Shown here piece by piece: positions 43,002-51,410 of a stretch of DNA of 64,000 bases. The notes under the pieces are model-generated. The model was not told the origin of the DNA. It did no database searches and saw nothing but the letters and a program-made list of their open reading frames with translations. The DNA lies in assembly GCF_033100115.1 (NCBI RefSeq), contig NZ_CP136910.1, positions 992,001 to 1,056,000 of the forward strand, written 5' to 3'. Origin of the DNA: Anaerocolumna sp. AGMB13020. GTDB taxonomy: Bacteria; Bacillota; Clostridia; Lachnospirales; Lachnospiraceae. Position 1 is the stretch's first letter, and each line of letters begins with the position of its first letter. The position numbers and the translations under genes were made by a program.

Positions 43002-44792
43002 TCAATGCAACTTGACCATTGGAATTTTAATTACTACCTCTGTCCCAAGGTCTTCTTCCGATTCTATGTTAATTCCATAATCCATCCCGAATACAATCTT
43101 AATCCTCTGATTCACATTATAGATACCGATATGGTCCTCCATCTGATTCTCTCTGTCATTTAATTTCCGGTTAATATCCGCCAGACGGAAGGGATTCATA
43201 CCAACTCCATTATCACATACATGAAAATGTATCATTTCATTTGCGGCTATTTCTCCTCGAATTTTTAATAAACCATCACTACCTTTAGGTTTTAAACCAT
43301 GGTATACTGCATTTTCAATAATTGGCTGAAGACAGATTTTGATAATGGAATATTCTATTATTCTTTCATCGATTTCCCATTCCACTTGAAAAACATCTCC
43401 ATATCTTAATTCCAGGATATTCAGATAATTCTGTGTATTATCAATTTCCTGGCTTATGGGAATAATGTAATCTCCAAGATACACATTGTTCCGAAAAAGC
43501 TGAGCAAGGCTGTTGACTGCTCTTGATACATTATTATCCCCCTTTGTAAGGTCAAAAGCCATCCAATTGATAGTTTCCAGGGTATTATAGAGAAAATGTG
43601 GATTGATCTGGGATTGCAGCATTGCAAACTGTGACTGATCCAGCAGCTTTAATTTGCTCTCCAGTTCATCCTTCATAATCTCATTTGCCTGCATCTGCTT
43701 TAATATGGTACTTATGATATAACGAAGTTCATTCAGTCTGGCTTTGGCAGGATCACTGTAATCATTAAACTTCTGAGGTTCTTCCAAAACCGTAATAATC
43801 TCCGCTACAGGCTTATAGCTTCTGATTGCAGCAAAATAAGCAAATACTATGCTCAGAACAACTAATAAAATAATTAGCAGAACAATTTGTGTTTTTAATT
43901 GATTTAACTTGTTTTGGTAATGATACATAGAGGTAATGCTTATATAGGTAAACCCAAACTTGGTAGAGGGTGTTATGGAAATTACAGAATCCATACCCTC
44001 TATATTTTTTATGATGGAAGTCTCACTGCCGCTCTCTACGATTTCCTTTAAATAAGAAACATCCTTGATCTCGTTCCCAAACTGCTCTTCCTCGCTGGAC
44101 ATTATGATATTACCACTGTCATTGTAAAGATATATTTTACTTTGATTTTGATATTTTTCTGTGGTAATGATATTATGAAGTTTCTCACTGTTGATATTTA
44201 ATATAACTGCACCCTTTTTCTCATGATCCATGATAATCGGTTTAATAATCGAGATAATTTTAGGGTAGTTATTGTTCTTAAGCCTTGATATCGTTCGCCC
44301 GGAGATATCTTCAAGGTTCTTGTATTCCTCAAGCCAGGAAATATCCTTAAGTTCTTTTAATGGGCTTTTTCTTTCACCAATATATACGGAATTATTATAC
44401 TCCGAATACACATAGATCGAGTCTATGTACTTATAGATCAAAGGAATCGCTTTTACCAACTGGGTAAATTCCTTCATGGATTTGCTGTTAAGATCTGTAA
44501 ACCAGTCATTTACCATAAACATTTGTACATTGTCATTGTACGAAATATAAGTGCAGAGCATATCACAGTCACTTAATAAGGTATCTGAAATATCCCTTAC
44601 GCCATAGAGCAATGAGTTGTTTTCCATAATAATCTCATCTTTTGCGATACGCTCTACATTTCTGTAATACAGATCATTGAGCAGAAAAAAGGGAATGGAG
44701 AACATAACAAAAACCAGCAGGAATGTACGGATAAACATGCTGTTGAATTTGTAGCTTTTTATATAGGACCATGTGTTGTTCTTTTTCTTCAA
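43002..44792 (-). CDS. YesM-type sensor histidine kinase
   Basis: A 596-residue kinase. Two membrane helices (about 20-38 and 301-322) enclose a 260-residue extracellular dCache-like sensor. A HAMP-type region follows, then the His_kinase domain with phosphoacceptor His399 in QSQINPHFLYNTLE. The ATPase domain has the LQPIIENAVYHG and DNGVGMNPFRL motifs. The frame starts at TTG, supported by AGGGGG at 7 nt; no better Met lies near. It is 19 bp behind the YesN-like regulator gene, with which it forms a pair that likely senses an extracellular saccharide or its binding protein and turns on the carbohydrate genes. Confidence 0.95.
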   Translation of the reverse strand: MKKKNNTWSYIKSYKFNSMFIRTFLLVFVMFSIPFFLLNDLYYRNVERIAKDEIIMENNSLLYGVRDISDTLLSDCDMLCTYISYNDNVQMFMVNDWFTDLNSKSMKEFTQLVKAIPLIYKYIDSIYVYSEYNNSVYIGERKSPLKELKDISWLEEYKNLEDISGRTISRLKNNNYPKIISIIKPIIMDHEKKGAVILNINSEKLHNIITTEKYQNQSKIYLYNDSGNIIMSSEEEQFGNEIKDVSYLKEIVESGSETSIIKNIEGMDSVISITPSTKFGFTYISITSMYHYQNKLNQLKTQIVLLIILLVVLSIVFAYFAAIRSYKPVAEIITVLEEPQKFNDYSDPAKARLNELRYIISTILKQMQANEIMKDELESKLKLLDQSQFAMLQSQINPHFLYNTLETINWMAFDLTKGDNNVSRAVNSLAQLFRNNVYLGDYIIPISQEIDNTQNYLNILELRYGDVFQVEWEIDERIIEYSIIKICLQPIIENAVYHGLKPKGSDGLLKIRGEIAANEMIHFHVCDNGVGMNPFRLADINRKLNDRENQMEDHIGIYNVNQRIKIVFGMDYGINIESEEDLGTEVVIKIPMVKLH

Positions 44793-44811
44793 TTTATGTC
44801 CCCCTGATCTC

Positions 44812-45849
44812 CTATTTACAACTCATGAACCTTCTGGCGTAATCCTTGGGCGTGTATTTATAGTATTCTTTAAAGATCCTGGTAAAATAACTGGGATCAT
44901 GATATCCGCAGGCTTCGCTGATCTCCGTTACCTTAAGATTTTTCTCCAGCAATTTAACTGCCTGTTCCATTCGAATGCGAAGCAGGTAATTACTAAAGGT
45001 CTCACCTGTCTGCTTTTTAAAGAAACGGCTAAAATAGACAGTGCTAAAAAACATCTTATCAGCAACATCCTGTAAGGAAATATCCTCCTGGAGATGCTCA
45101 TTCATATATTCCTTGATATCCTGAAGAAGAAATTCATTGGAGGCTTCTTCTTCATTTAATAGCATTCCTGAAATCCTTTCCAATATATCAAGGGCAGTAT
45201 TTTTTAATTCCTGAACACTATGCTGTGACAGTAATTGCTTTAAATTGAATTTATCTGCACTGAGCTGAAGCTTTAGGTAGAGGTTAAGTTTATCTATAAT
45301 TATCTCATACAGATCATAAACATACTGCCCGATATTAGCCGGGGAATTTTCCTTGACATCCTCAAACACAGAAAGCAAGGTATCCGCAGCTTCCTTCCTC
45401 TTACCAGATAATATATTGGAGTAAAGCAACTTAATCTTATCCATGAACTGCACCTGGTCTTTTTTGGTTCTGTCCTGATCCATTTCCAGTTTCATCTGGG
45501 ATAATACCTCTTTGAATTCTGCAAAGTTCGTGGGTTTTAGGATATAATTCTTCACTCCGTACTGAATGGCAGATCTGGCATACTCAAATTCCCTGTAACC
45601 ACTAAGCAAGATTACTTTAATATAAGGTTTATTTTCATAAATGTATTTCGCAAGTTCTATTCCCGATACACGGTTCATCTTGATATCAGAAATAACTAAA
45701 TCAACATCATTTGTATTAATAAATTCGATAGCTTCGGAGCCATCACTGAAGCTGTGCAATACCCTAAAGTCTTCAATTTCGGAATTGATGAAATTCGTTA
45801 TTCCACTACGGATTACGAGTTCGTCATCTACTGTGATTACCTGATACAT
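44812..45849 (-). CDS. YesN-type response regulator (receiver plus AraC DNA-binding domain)
   Basis: A 345-residue regulator. The receiver (1-120) has Asp8-Asp9, phosphoacceptor Asp55 (VISDIKM) and Lys105 in ILKPTN. After a coiled linker, the C-terminal AraC domain (about 240-340) has both helix-turn-helices: ISLQDVADKMFFSTVYFSRFFKKQTG and VTEISEACGYHDPSYFTRIFKEYY, then TPKDYA. GAGGAGA precedes the ATG. It pairs with the downstream YesM-type kinase and should regulate the sugar genes around it. Confidence 0.96.
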   Translation of the reverse strand: MYQVITVDDELVIRSGITNFINSEIEDFRVLHSFSDGSEAIEFINTNDVDLVISDIKMNRVSGIELAKYIYENKPYIKVILLSGYREFEYARSAIQYGVKNYILKPTNFAEFKEVLSQMKLEMDQDRTKKDQVQFMDKIKLLYSNILSGKRKEAADTLLSVFEDVKENSPANIGQYVYDLYEIIIDKLNLYLKLQLSADKFNLKQLLSQHSVQELKNTALDILERISGMLLNEEEASNEFLLQDIKEYMNEHLQEDISLQDVADKMFFSTVYFSRFFKKQTGETFSNYLLRIRMEQAVKLLEKNLKVTEISEACGYHDPSYFTRIFKEYYKYTPKDYARRFMSCK

Positions 45850-45929
45850 ACTTCATCTCCTCGTTGAATTTGCTGATATTTAACCGATTATTATGTGCTA
45901 TATTACTCTAAATCCAACTTATATATTTA

Positions 45930-45958
45930 ACTATAGCACAATGAAAAATACAAGTAAA
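45930..45958 (-). promoter_or_regulatory. Probable promoter of the YesN/YesM-type operon
   Basis: On the minus strand TTTACT (45958-45953), 17 bp, TATAGT (45935-45930), about 80 bp before the regulator start. Both boxes deviate from consensus by a few bases. Confidence 0.45.
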
Positions 45959-46084
45959 CCTTATGAATTTTACAACACGGGTGAATGCTGCAGTACTTTT
46001 CAATTCCAGGTATTGATATGCAAGGCTGAACTATTATCGTGAAACACATACTGATTAAACTGGGTTATTCCCCTTGCGCTTTCC

Positions 46085-48364
46085 TTATATCTCTACCGAA
46101 AATTCCTTGCGTCCTTCTACATGCTCCAAAAAGACTTTCTTGCCTCTATTTGTAATCGTTATATGATAGTTACATCCTCTGAATTCCCTGTCTATCTTGA
46201 CCTCCGTCCATTCCTCCGGTATACAGGGAGCTATCTCAAGCCCCTCCCACTTTGCTTTCACTCCCAGAATATACTGTGTTGCGGCCAGGTACATCCAGGC
46301 TGCTGTTCCAGTAAGCCAGGAGACATTTGCCAGTCCGAATTTATCACTTTCCGGCCCGAAGATATTAGAGGCATAGACATAAGGTTCTGCTTTATAACGA
46401 TATTCACCGGCCTTATCCTGTACCACCATGGGCAGGAGCTGATGATAATACTTATACGCCAGTTCACTTCTTCCCAGCATACATTCGGCTATTATAGCCC
46501 AGGTATTGGCATGGCAAAAAATACTTCCGTTCTCTCCGCAGCCTTTGTTGTAGTGGGTAAGCGGATCCTCTTTGGCAGGGTAATCTTTCATTGAAGGATG
46601 GATTTTCTTAATCCCATAGTCCGTATCCAAATGTTTTTGTACACTGTCCATAGCCTGAAGCTGTTTTTGGGGATCACCCATTCCGCTGATTACTGCCCAG
46701 CTTTGAGTATTCAGCCAGATTTTAGCCTGCTCTTCTGCTTCTGAACCTATAAAGGTTCCGTCATCGGTAATACAGCGTCTGAACCACTCACCATCCCAGG
46801 CAGTTGAATTTATAAGCTGCTTCTGCTCTTCGTACAATTTCAGATATACTGTACCATCTTCCTTCATAAGCTGTGAAAGCTGATCCATCATCTGCAGCAC
46901 AGTACCAAACTGCATACTGGTCCAGATGCTTTCTCCCTTCCCCTGCCTGCATACTTTATAAAGCATATCATTCCAGTCAGAGGAGAGCATAAGCGGAAAA
47001 CCTCTCTCCCCTAGATTCTGTCTGGTAAATTCAATGGATTTTTTGATATGGTTCCAGACCGTGTCTGCCCCACCGTCATAAAAAGGAACTTCCGTTAACA
47101 GGTACTCTAGCCTTCCTTCCTCCATAACAATATGGTATACGTCCATGACCAGCCATAGATGATTATCGGAATGAATTCTCGTAATCGGCTCCCATCCTTC
47201 ATTTGGATAGAAATAATGATTGCAGTGCCCATCCTTATACTGCTGGGTGAAGAGAGCGTTCAGCTTCTCCTTCGCCCGTTTAAGATCAAAAGGGATCATT
47301 GCCAGAATATCCTGAGCCGTATCTCTGACACCGACTCCTCTGAAGGTTCCCGTCGCATAATAGCTGATATTTCTGGAAAACTGAAAATTTCTCTCCATCT
47401 GATAAGGATTCCATATATTGATCATGGTTTCTGCCTCTTTATCAGGAATTTCACATTTGAATTTGCTTAAAAAGGCATTCCAGTCCTCAGAAAGAGATTC
47501 CAGAGATTTTTCTACAAATCCCTTCTTCCTGCACCTTTGTACAGATTGCAGGACCTCTTCTTCCGTCATAGCCGTACCAAGGAAAATATTTATCTCTTTT
47601 TCTTCCCCTGCCTTTAGCTCCACCTCCAGCTGTAAGGCAAAACAGGGATCTCCGCCATATAAGGTAGAACCAGAACATGCATTATTCTCCACCCGATAAG
47701 GATTTTCCTCGCTTCTATAGCTGCCGATAAATTCATCCCTGTCACAGTCAAAGCCACTGACCACAGCATCACAGGCAAAGTATACCAGAGGGGTTTCCGC
47801 TGGTTTTGGCTGCTCCTCCACACCATAATGGTATATCAGGACATCTTCCTTGTTATAGACCGATAGCTGGTGCTTATTATAGCATTGCCATTGCAGCTCT
47901 CTCATAAATTCCATCATGCCCAATTCCACATAAGGAAATATTTTTATTTTCTTATCTTTGGCAGACTTTAATTTTAAATTCCAGATCAGTGCATTTTCAT
48001 ATTTGCCAACCAGATAAGTAGCAGTTACCTCGAGATGATTCTTTCTTGCCTGGAATCTGGTATACCCCATACCATGAGTGGACTGCCACCAGTCGGGTTT
48101 ATCCTTGCAGGGTTCACTGGTGGGACACCAGATCTCCTGACCGTCTTTTATGTAAGTATAGAAACCACTTCTGTCCGTAGGCAGATGAAAAAAACGGTAG
48201 TGATTGATTCGAAATATCTGAGGGGATTTATAAAAAGCTACACCTCCCCCTGCCTGAGACATCATGGTATGAAAGGTACCGTTGGATAAATAGTTCATCC
48301 AAGGGGTGGGAGTGTTGTATTTATCAAAAATTATCTCTTTTCTCTCATTATGAAATTGATACAT
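46085..48364 (-). CDS. GH94 glycoside phosphorylase (cellobiose/chitobiose phosphorylase-like)
   Basis: A 759-residue protein, close to the normal GH94 size. The N-terminal beta-sandwich (YLSNGTFHTMMSQAGGGVAFYKSP) matches the family, as does the (alpha/alpha)6 domain with GVGVRDTAQD (343-352), HSDNHLW, and the DWND motif (463-466) holding the presumed general acid. It splits a beta-linked disaccharide or oligosaccharide with phosphate into sugar 1-phosphate, conserving energy after import. The linkage and sugars cannot be told from sequence by eye. AAGGAG is inside the end of the SGNH gene, which it overlaps by 17 nt. No signal peptide. Confidence 0.93.
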   Translation of the reverse strand: MYQFHNERKEIIFDKYNTPTPWMNYLSNGTFHTMMSQAGGGVAFYKSPQIFRINHYRFFHLPTDRSGFYTYIKDGQEIWCPTSEPCKDKPDWWQSTHGMGYTRFQARKNHLEVTATYLVGKYENALIWNLKLKSAKDKKIKIFPYVELGMMEFMRELQWQCYNKHQLSVYNKEDVLIYHYGVEEQPKPAETPLVYFACDAVVSGFDCDRDEFIGSYRSEENPYRVENNACSGSTLYGGDPCFALQLEVELKAGEEKEINIFLGTAMTEEEVLQSVQRCRKKGFVEKSLESLSEDWNAFLSKFKCEIPDKEAETMINIWNPYQMERNFQFSRNISYYATGTFRGVGVRDTAQDILAMIPFDLKRAKEKLNALFTQQYKDGHCNHYFYPNEGWEPITRIHSDNHLWLVMDVYHIVMEEGRLEYLLTEVPFYDGGADTVWNHIKKSIEFTRQNLGERGFPLMLSSDWNDMLYKVCRQGKGESIWTSMQFGTVLQMMDQLSQLMKEDGTVYLKLYEEQKQLINSTAWDGEWFRRCITDDGTFIGSEAEEQAKIWLNTQSWAVISGMGDPQKQLQAMDSVQKHLDTDYGIKKIHPSMKDYPAKEDPLTHYNKGCGENGSIFCHANTWAIIAECMLGRSELAYKYYHQLLPMVVQDKAGEYRYKAEPYVYASNIFGPESDKFGLANVSWLTGTAAWMYLAATQYILGVKAKWEGLEIAPCIPEEWTEVKIDREFRGCNYHITITNRGKKVFLEHVEGRKEFSVEI

Positions 48365-49016
48365 TCAGTTCTCCTTCAACACACCTTAACCATTCTCTGG
48401 CCATTAACTCATTACCTGCCATGGTCAGATGGATACCATCTGGGGACCAGTGTTTCACCGGTGCTTTCTTCAGGGCTTCCTCGAACATACTGCCAAAGGG
48501 TACAAAGATAGTCTGGTATTTCCCGGACAGAGCTTTTACGATGGCTCTTCTCTCCAGCATATGCTTATTCCATATCTCCCAGTTTTCAACGATATCTGCT
48601 GAATTTCCAGCTTCATTTATATCGGGTTTTAACAGAAAAGGCTCACAAAGCACAATCTTAGCCTGTGGTTTTGCCTGTTTTACCTCCTGCAGCATCCTGT
48701 CATAGACAAATTTAAATTTCTCTGCATCTGCACCCATATTCAGTCTTAAGGCATATCCGATATCATTTACTCCGCATAAGATGCTCAACACATCAAAGTC
48801 AATGTTTAAAGTATCTTCAATCCATCTGCCATAGAGATCAGAAATTCTGTTCCCGGCAATGGCTGTATTCTTAATCTGAATTCCCGGATAGTCGCACATT
48901 AAGCTGGCTCCCAGGAAATTAACATAACCGTCTCCCAAAATCCTGTTCTTGTCTTTTCCCTCTTTGTCTCTGTTTGCATCTGTAATGGAATCTCCCTGGA
49001 ATAATATTGTTTTCAT
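48348..49016 (-). CDS. SGNH/GDSL hydrolase (oligosaccharide acetylesterase-like)
   Basis: A 222-residue esterase with the SGNH blocks: GDSITD with nucleophile Ser10, Gly in the IAGNRI block, GVNDIG with Asn, and DGIHLTMAGN with catalytic Asp and His near the C-terminus. The size and layout fit rhamnogalacturonan-acetylesterase-type intracellular enzymes. It likely removes acetyl groups that would block the glycosidases next to it. AAAGGAG precedes the ATG. Its 3' end overlaps the GH94 start by 17 nt, indicating translational coupling. Confidence 0.9.
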   Translation of the reverse strand: MKTILFQGDSITDANRDKEGKDKNRILGDGYVNFLGASLMCDYPGIQIKNTAIAGNRISDLYGRWIEDTLNIDFDVLSILCGVNDIGYALRLNMGADAEKFKFVYDRMLQEVKQAKPQAKIVLCEPFLLKPDINEAGNSADIVENWEIWNKHMLERRAIVKALSGKYQTIFVPFGSMFEEALKKAPVKHWSPDGIHLTMAGNELMAREWLRCVEGELNVSIS

Positions 49017-49070
49017 ATAAAACTCCTTTCTCTGTGCTCTATCGCTTCAAAATCCCTCATGAAATAATCC

Positions 49071-51221
49071 CTATTTTACTATCACGTTTGCATACATATG
49101 GGCACTAGTAAGCGGCGTTACGGAATGAAATAAGGTATAAGGATATCTGTATTTCTTTACTTTAGCAGTTTGTGCCTCGATTTCCAGCCAGAAATTTTTC
49201 GCACCGGCTTCCAGTCCAAGCTCTTCAAACGGAATAGACGCAAAACCATCTCCCCCTCCGGGTATCTGGATTCTCTTTATTTCCTTAACCTTTGGTTCAT
49301 TTTTGAATACCAGCGTAATTTCAAGGGGACAACGCAGCTGGGGAGCAAGCTCTAATCCCTGCATGCCATTTAACACTGCGGGAATCACTCCAAAATCCGT
49401 TTCTTCTACAGAAAATAATACCTCTTCTTCCCTCTTTGGAACCGGAACTGCTGTATATATTACAAGACTGTTGTTACTATCTTTTAAGATATCTGATTGC
49501 AGTAACAGTTTCCCCTTACAGACGGAAGCCTTCACCCCTTTGGTTCTTATGTTATAATAATTGATAAATTCCAGCTCAGGTGTTTCCTCCACATTCTCTG
49601 TTTCAGAAAGTATCCAGTCAAGAGGAAGGAACTTCCAGTCAAAGCTTACATCCACATCTTCTGCCTGTACTGCAAGAACATATTTACCAGGTGGAAGTTC
49701 TACCTCATACTCATAGCTTATCTTCTCTCCGGCTTCCAATACAAAGGCCTGTGGTTCTCTGTTATATTCACCGGTATGGGTCGGAGATATCTGCAGCCAG
49801 AAACTGTTTTTTTGTAGATTCTCTCCTGTGTTTTTAAGCTCTGCCTTTAGTTTTCCGCGATAACAGCCCTTACTTGTTAAGTGAAAATTCTCCGTAATCG
49901 TTAGTTTAGAATCAATGACCTGTATTTTAGGAGTCTCTTCCGGGTATTGAAAAATTACATTATCCACATACTCCATCGTAAGCAGCCCGCATTCCTTTTC
50001 ATTGGTGGCAACTTTTCCAAGAATATTGATGTTATCAAAGGTGATATTACTGATACGGCTCTCCTCAGAAAAGCCCTGCAATCTGGATTTGGACAGAAGC
50101 CAGTCGATACCGGGATTTCCTATGTAATATATATCCTTGAAAGTAATATCTCTGATACTTCCCTTATCCTTATCTCTGTTCCAGACCGAATCCCTGATAC
50201 GGATATCAAAGAGCTGTGCCCCCGGTGCATTCTCTATTCGAATGTTCTCAAAGCAGATATCAGAAACCTCCGCTCTGTCCCCATGATGAATTCCCATTAA
50301 AGGATATCCGGTTGGAGAATGGATGATATCAATGTTCTCAAAACGAACATTATGGATTTTTTCAGCCCGAAGCTCTACCCCTACCTCCAGAGGTCTCGCA
50401 AAGTCATTCCAGAGAATAGAGTCCCTAAAAGTTACATTATCCACATCACCGGTATTAAAAGCCTTTACAACAAAAGAATCATCCCATACTCTGGTAAAAA
50501 TGTTCTGCACCAATACATTTCTGGAACCACAGATATCAATCCCATCCGAATTTCCACGGCAGCCAAAGATTTTTACATTATCAATGGTTACATTGTCACA
50601 GCCGAATATCCTCAAACTCCAGTCATTGCTGTCGGTAATGGTAATATCACTGATGCTTACTGCTTTGCAATGAAGAACATCAATGCAGCGTTGATAGACA
50701 TTTCTCATTTCAAGTGGATATTTCTCCATACTGATAGTCCCGTAACCACAGATTGTAAGGTGGCTGCACTGGTTAAATTCCATCTTGCCGTTTAGAAAGG
50801 CTCCTTCTTCCAGATAGATAATGGTATTATCTCTTTCAAATCGGAGGACGTCCACTGTATGGATTCCCGGCCCGTAATAAACTACATTGTCTGCATCTTT
50901 GTTAAAACCTTCATACTTTATGGCTTCCGCAAAGACAATAAGGTTGTTATAAAAGCTTCCATTTATCTCCACAGAGAACTTTTTAGGTTCTTCCAGATGA
51001 AGAAAAATCTCATGGTCGTTGAAACGATAATCAACCCCTAAGCTAAGCGGCCTTATGATTACACTTTGGAGAGGCGTTTCGGATTGAATGCGTATATCAA
51101 CAGGTTCTTTCATTGTAAATTGTGTATACTCACTGACCTGTACTTCGTTATAGGGCGTGGGAAATATATGTGTTGTTTTGATTTCAATATTTTCATTATT
51201 CACAAAGACGGTATAATTCAT
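49071..51221 (-). CDS. GH28-like right-handed beta-helix protein
   Basis: A 716-residue protein without a signal peptide. After a beta-rich N-terminal region (1-110), residues 110-430 repeat short coils such as NVTIDNVKIFG, NVLVQNIFTR, NVTFRDSILW and NVRFENIDII, a parallel beta-helix. NSDGID (224-229) and DD (247-248) match the aspartates of polygalacturonase-type GH28, but the usual GHG is not seen, so the chemistry may differ. The last 270 residues are beta-sandwich modules. It should act on an imported, probably uronic-acid-containing, oligosaccharide. GGAAGGA precedes the ATG. It is flanked on the same strand by the GHL6-like and SGNH genes. Confidence 0.78.
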   Translation of the reverse strand: MNYTVFVNNENIEIKTTHIFPTPYNEVQVSEYTQFTMKEPVDIRIQSETPLQSVIIRPLSLGVDYRFNDHEIFLHLEEPKKFSVEINGSFYNNLIVFAEAIKYEGFNKDADNVVYYGPGIHTVDVLRFERDNTIIYLEEGAFLNGKMEFNQCSHLTICGYGTISMEKYPLEMRNVYQRCIDVLHCKAVSISDITITDSNDWSLRIFGCDNVTIDNVKIFGCRGNSDGIDICGSRNVLVQNIFTRVWDDSFVVKAFNTGDVDNVTFRDSILWNDFARPLEVGVELRAEKIHNVRFENIDIIHSPTGYPLMGIHHGDRAEVSDICFENIRIENAPGAQLFDIRIRDSVWNRDKDKGSIRDITFKDIYYIGNPGIDWLLSKSRLQGFSEESRISNITFDNINILGKVATNEKECGLLTMEYVDNVIFQYPEETPKIQVIDSKLTITENFHLTSKGCYRGKLKAELKNTGENLQKNSFWLQISPTHTGEYNREPQAFVLEAGEKISYEYEVELPPGKYVLAVQAEDVDVSFDWKFLPLDWILSETENVEETPELEFINYYNIRTKGVKASVCKGKLLLQSDILKDSNNSLVIYTAVPVPKREEEVLFSVEETDFGVIPAVLNGMQGLELAPQLRCPLEITLVFKNEPKVKEIKRIQIPGGGDGFASIPFEELGLEAGAKNFWLEIEAQTAKVKKYRYPYTLFHSVTPLTSAHMYANVIVK

Positions 51222-51410
51222 TTATAAGTCCTTCCTTACGGGTATACTTAAGCTAACCAAAGTCCTGTTACATCTATTATTTGAACGCCAAATTAATGTG
51301 CCTGCAAAACCTTCTATACATACAGCCGGTACCACTATCTTTTCATAAAGCTGATTACTTGAAACCCCAGACAACAATTACAACATCATCACCGGGATTA
51401 ACCTTATAAA

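Noticed and set aside
46121..46594. 157-codon plus-strand frame inside the GH94 gene
   Set aside because: Antisense shadow of a conserved enzyme; no start signal.
50319..50795. 158-codon plus-strand frame inside the GH28-like gene
   Set aside because: Antisense shadow; its repetitiveness mirrors the beta-helix coils on the other strand.
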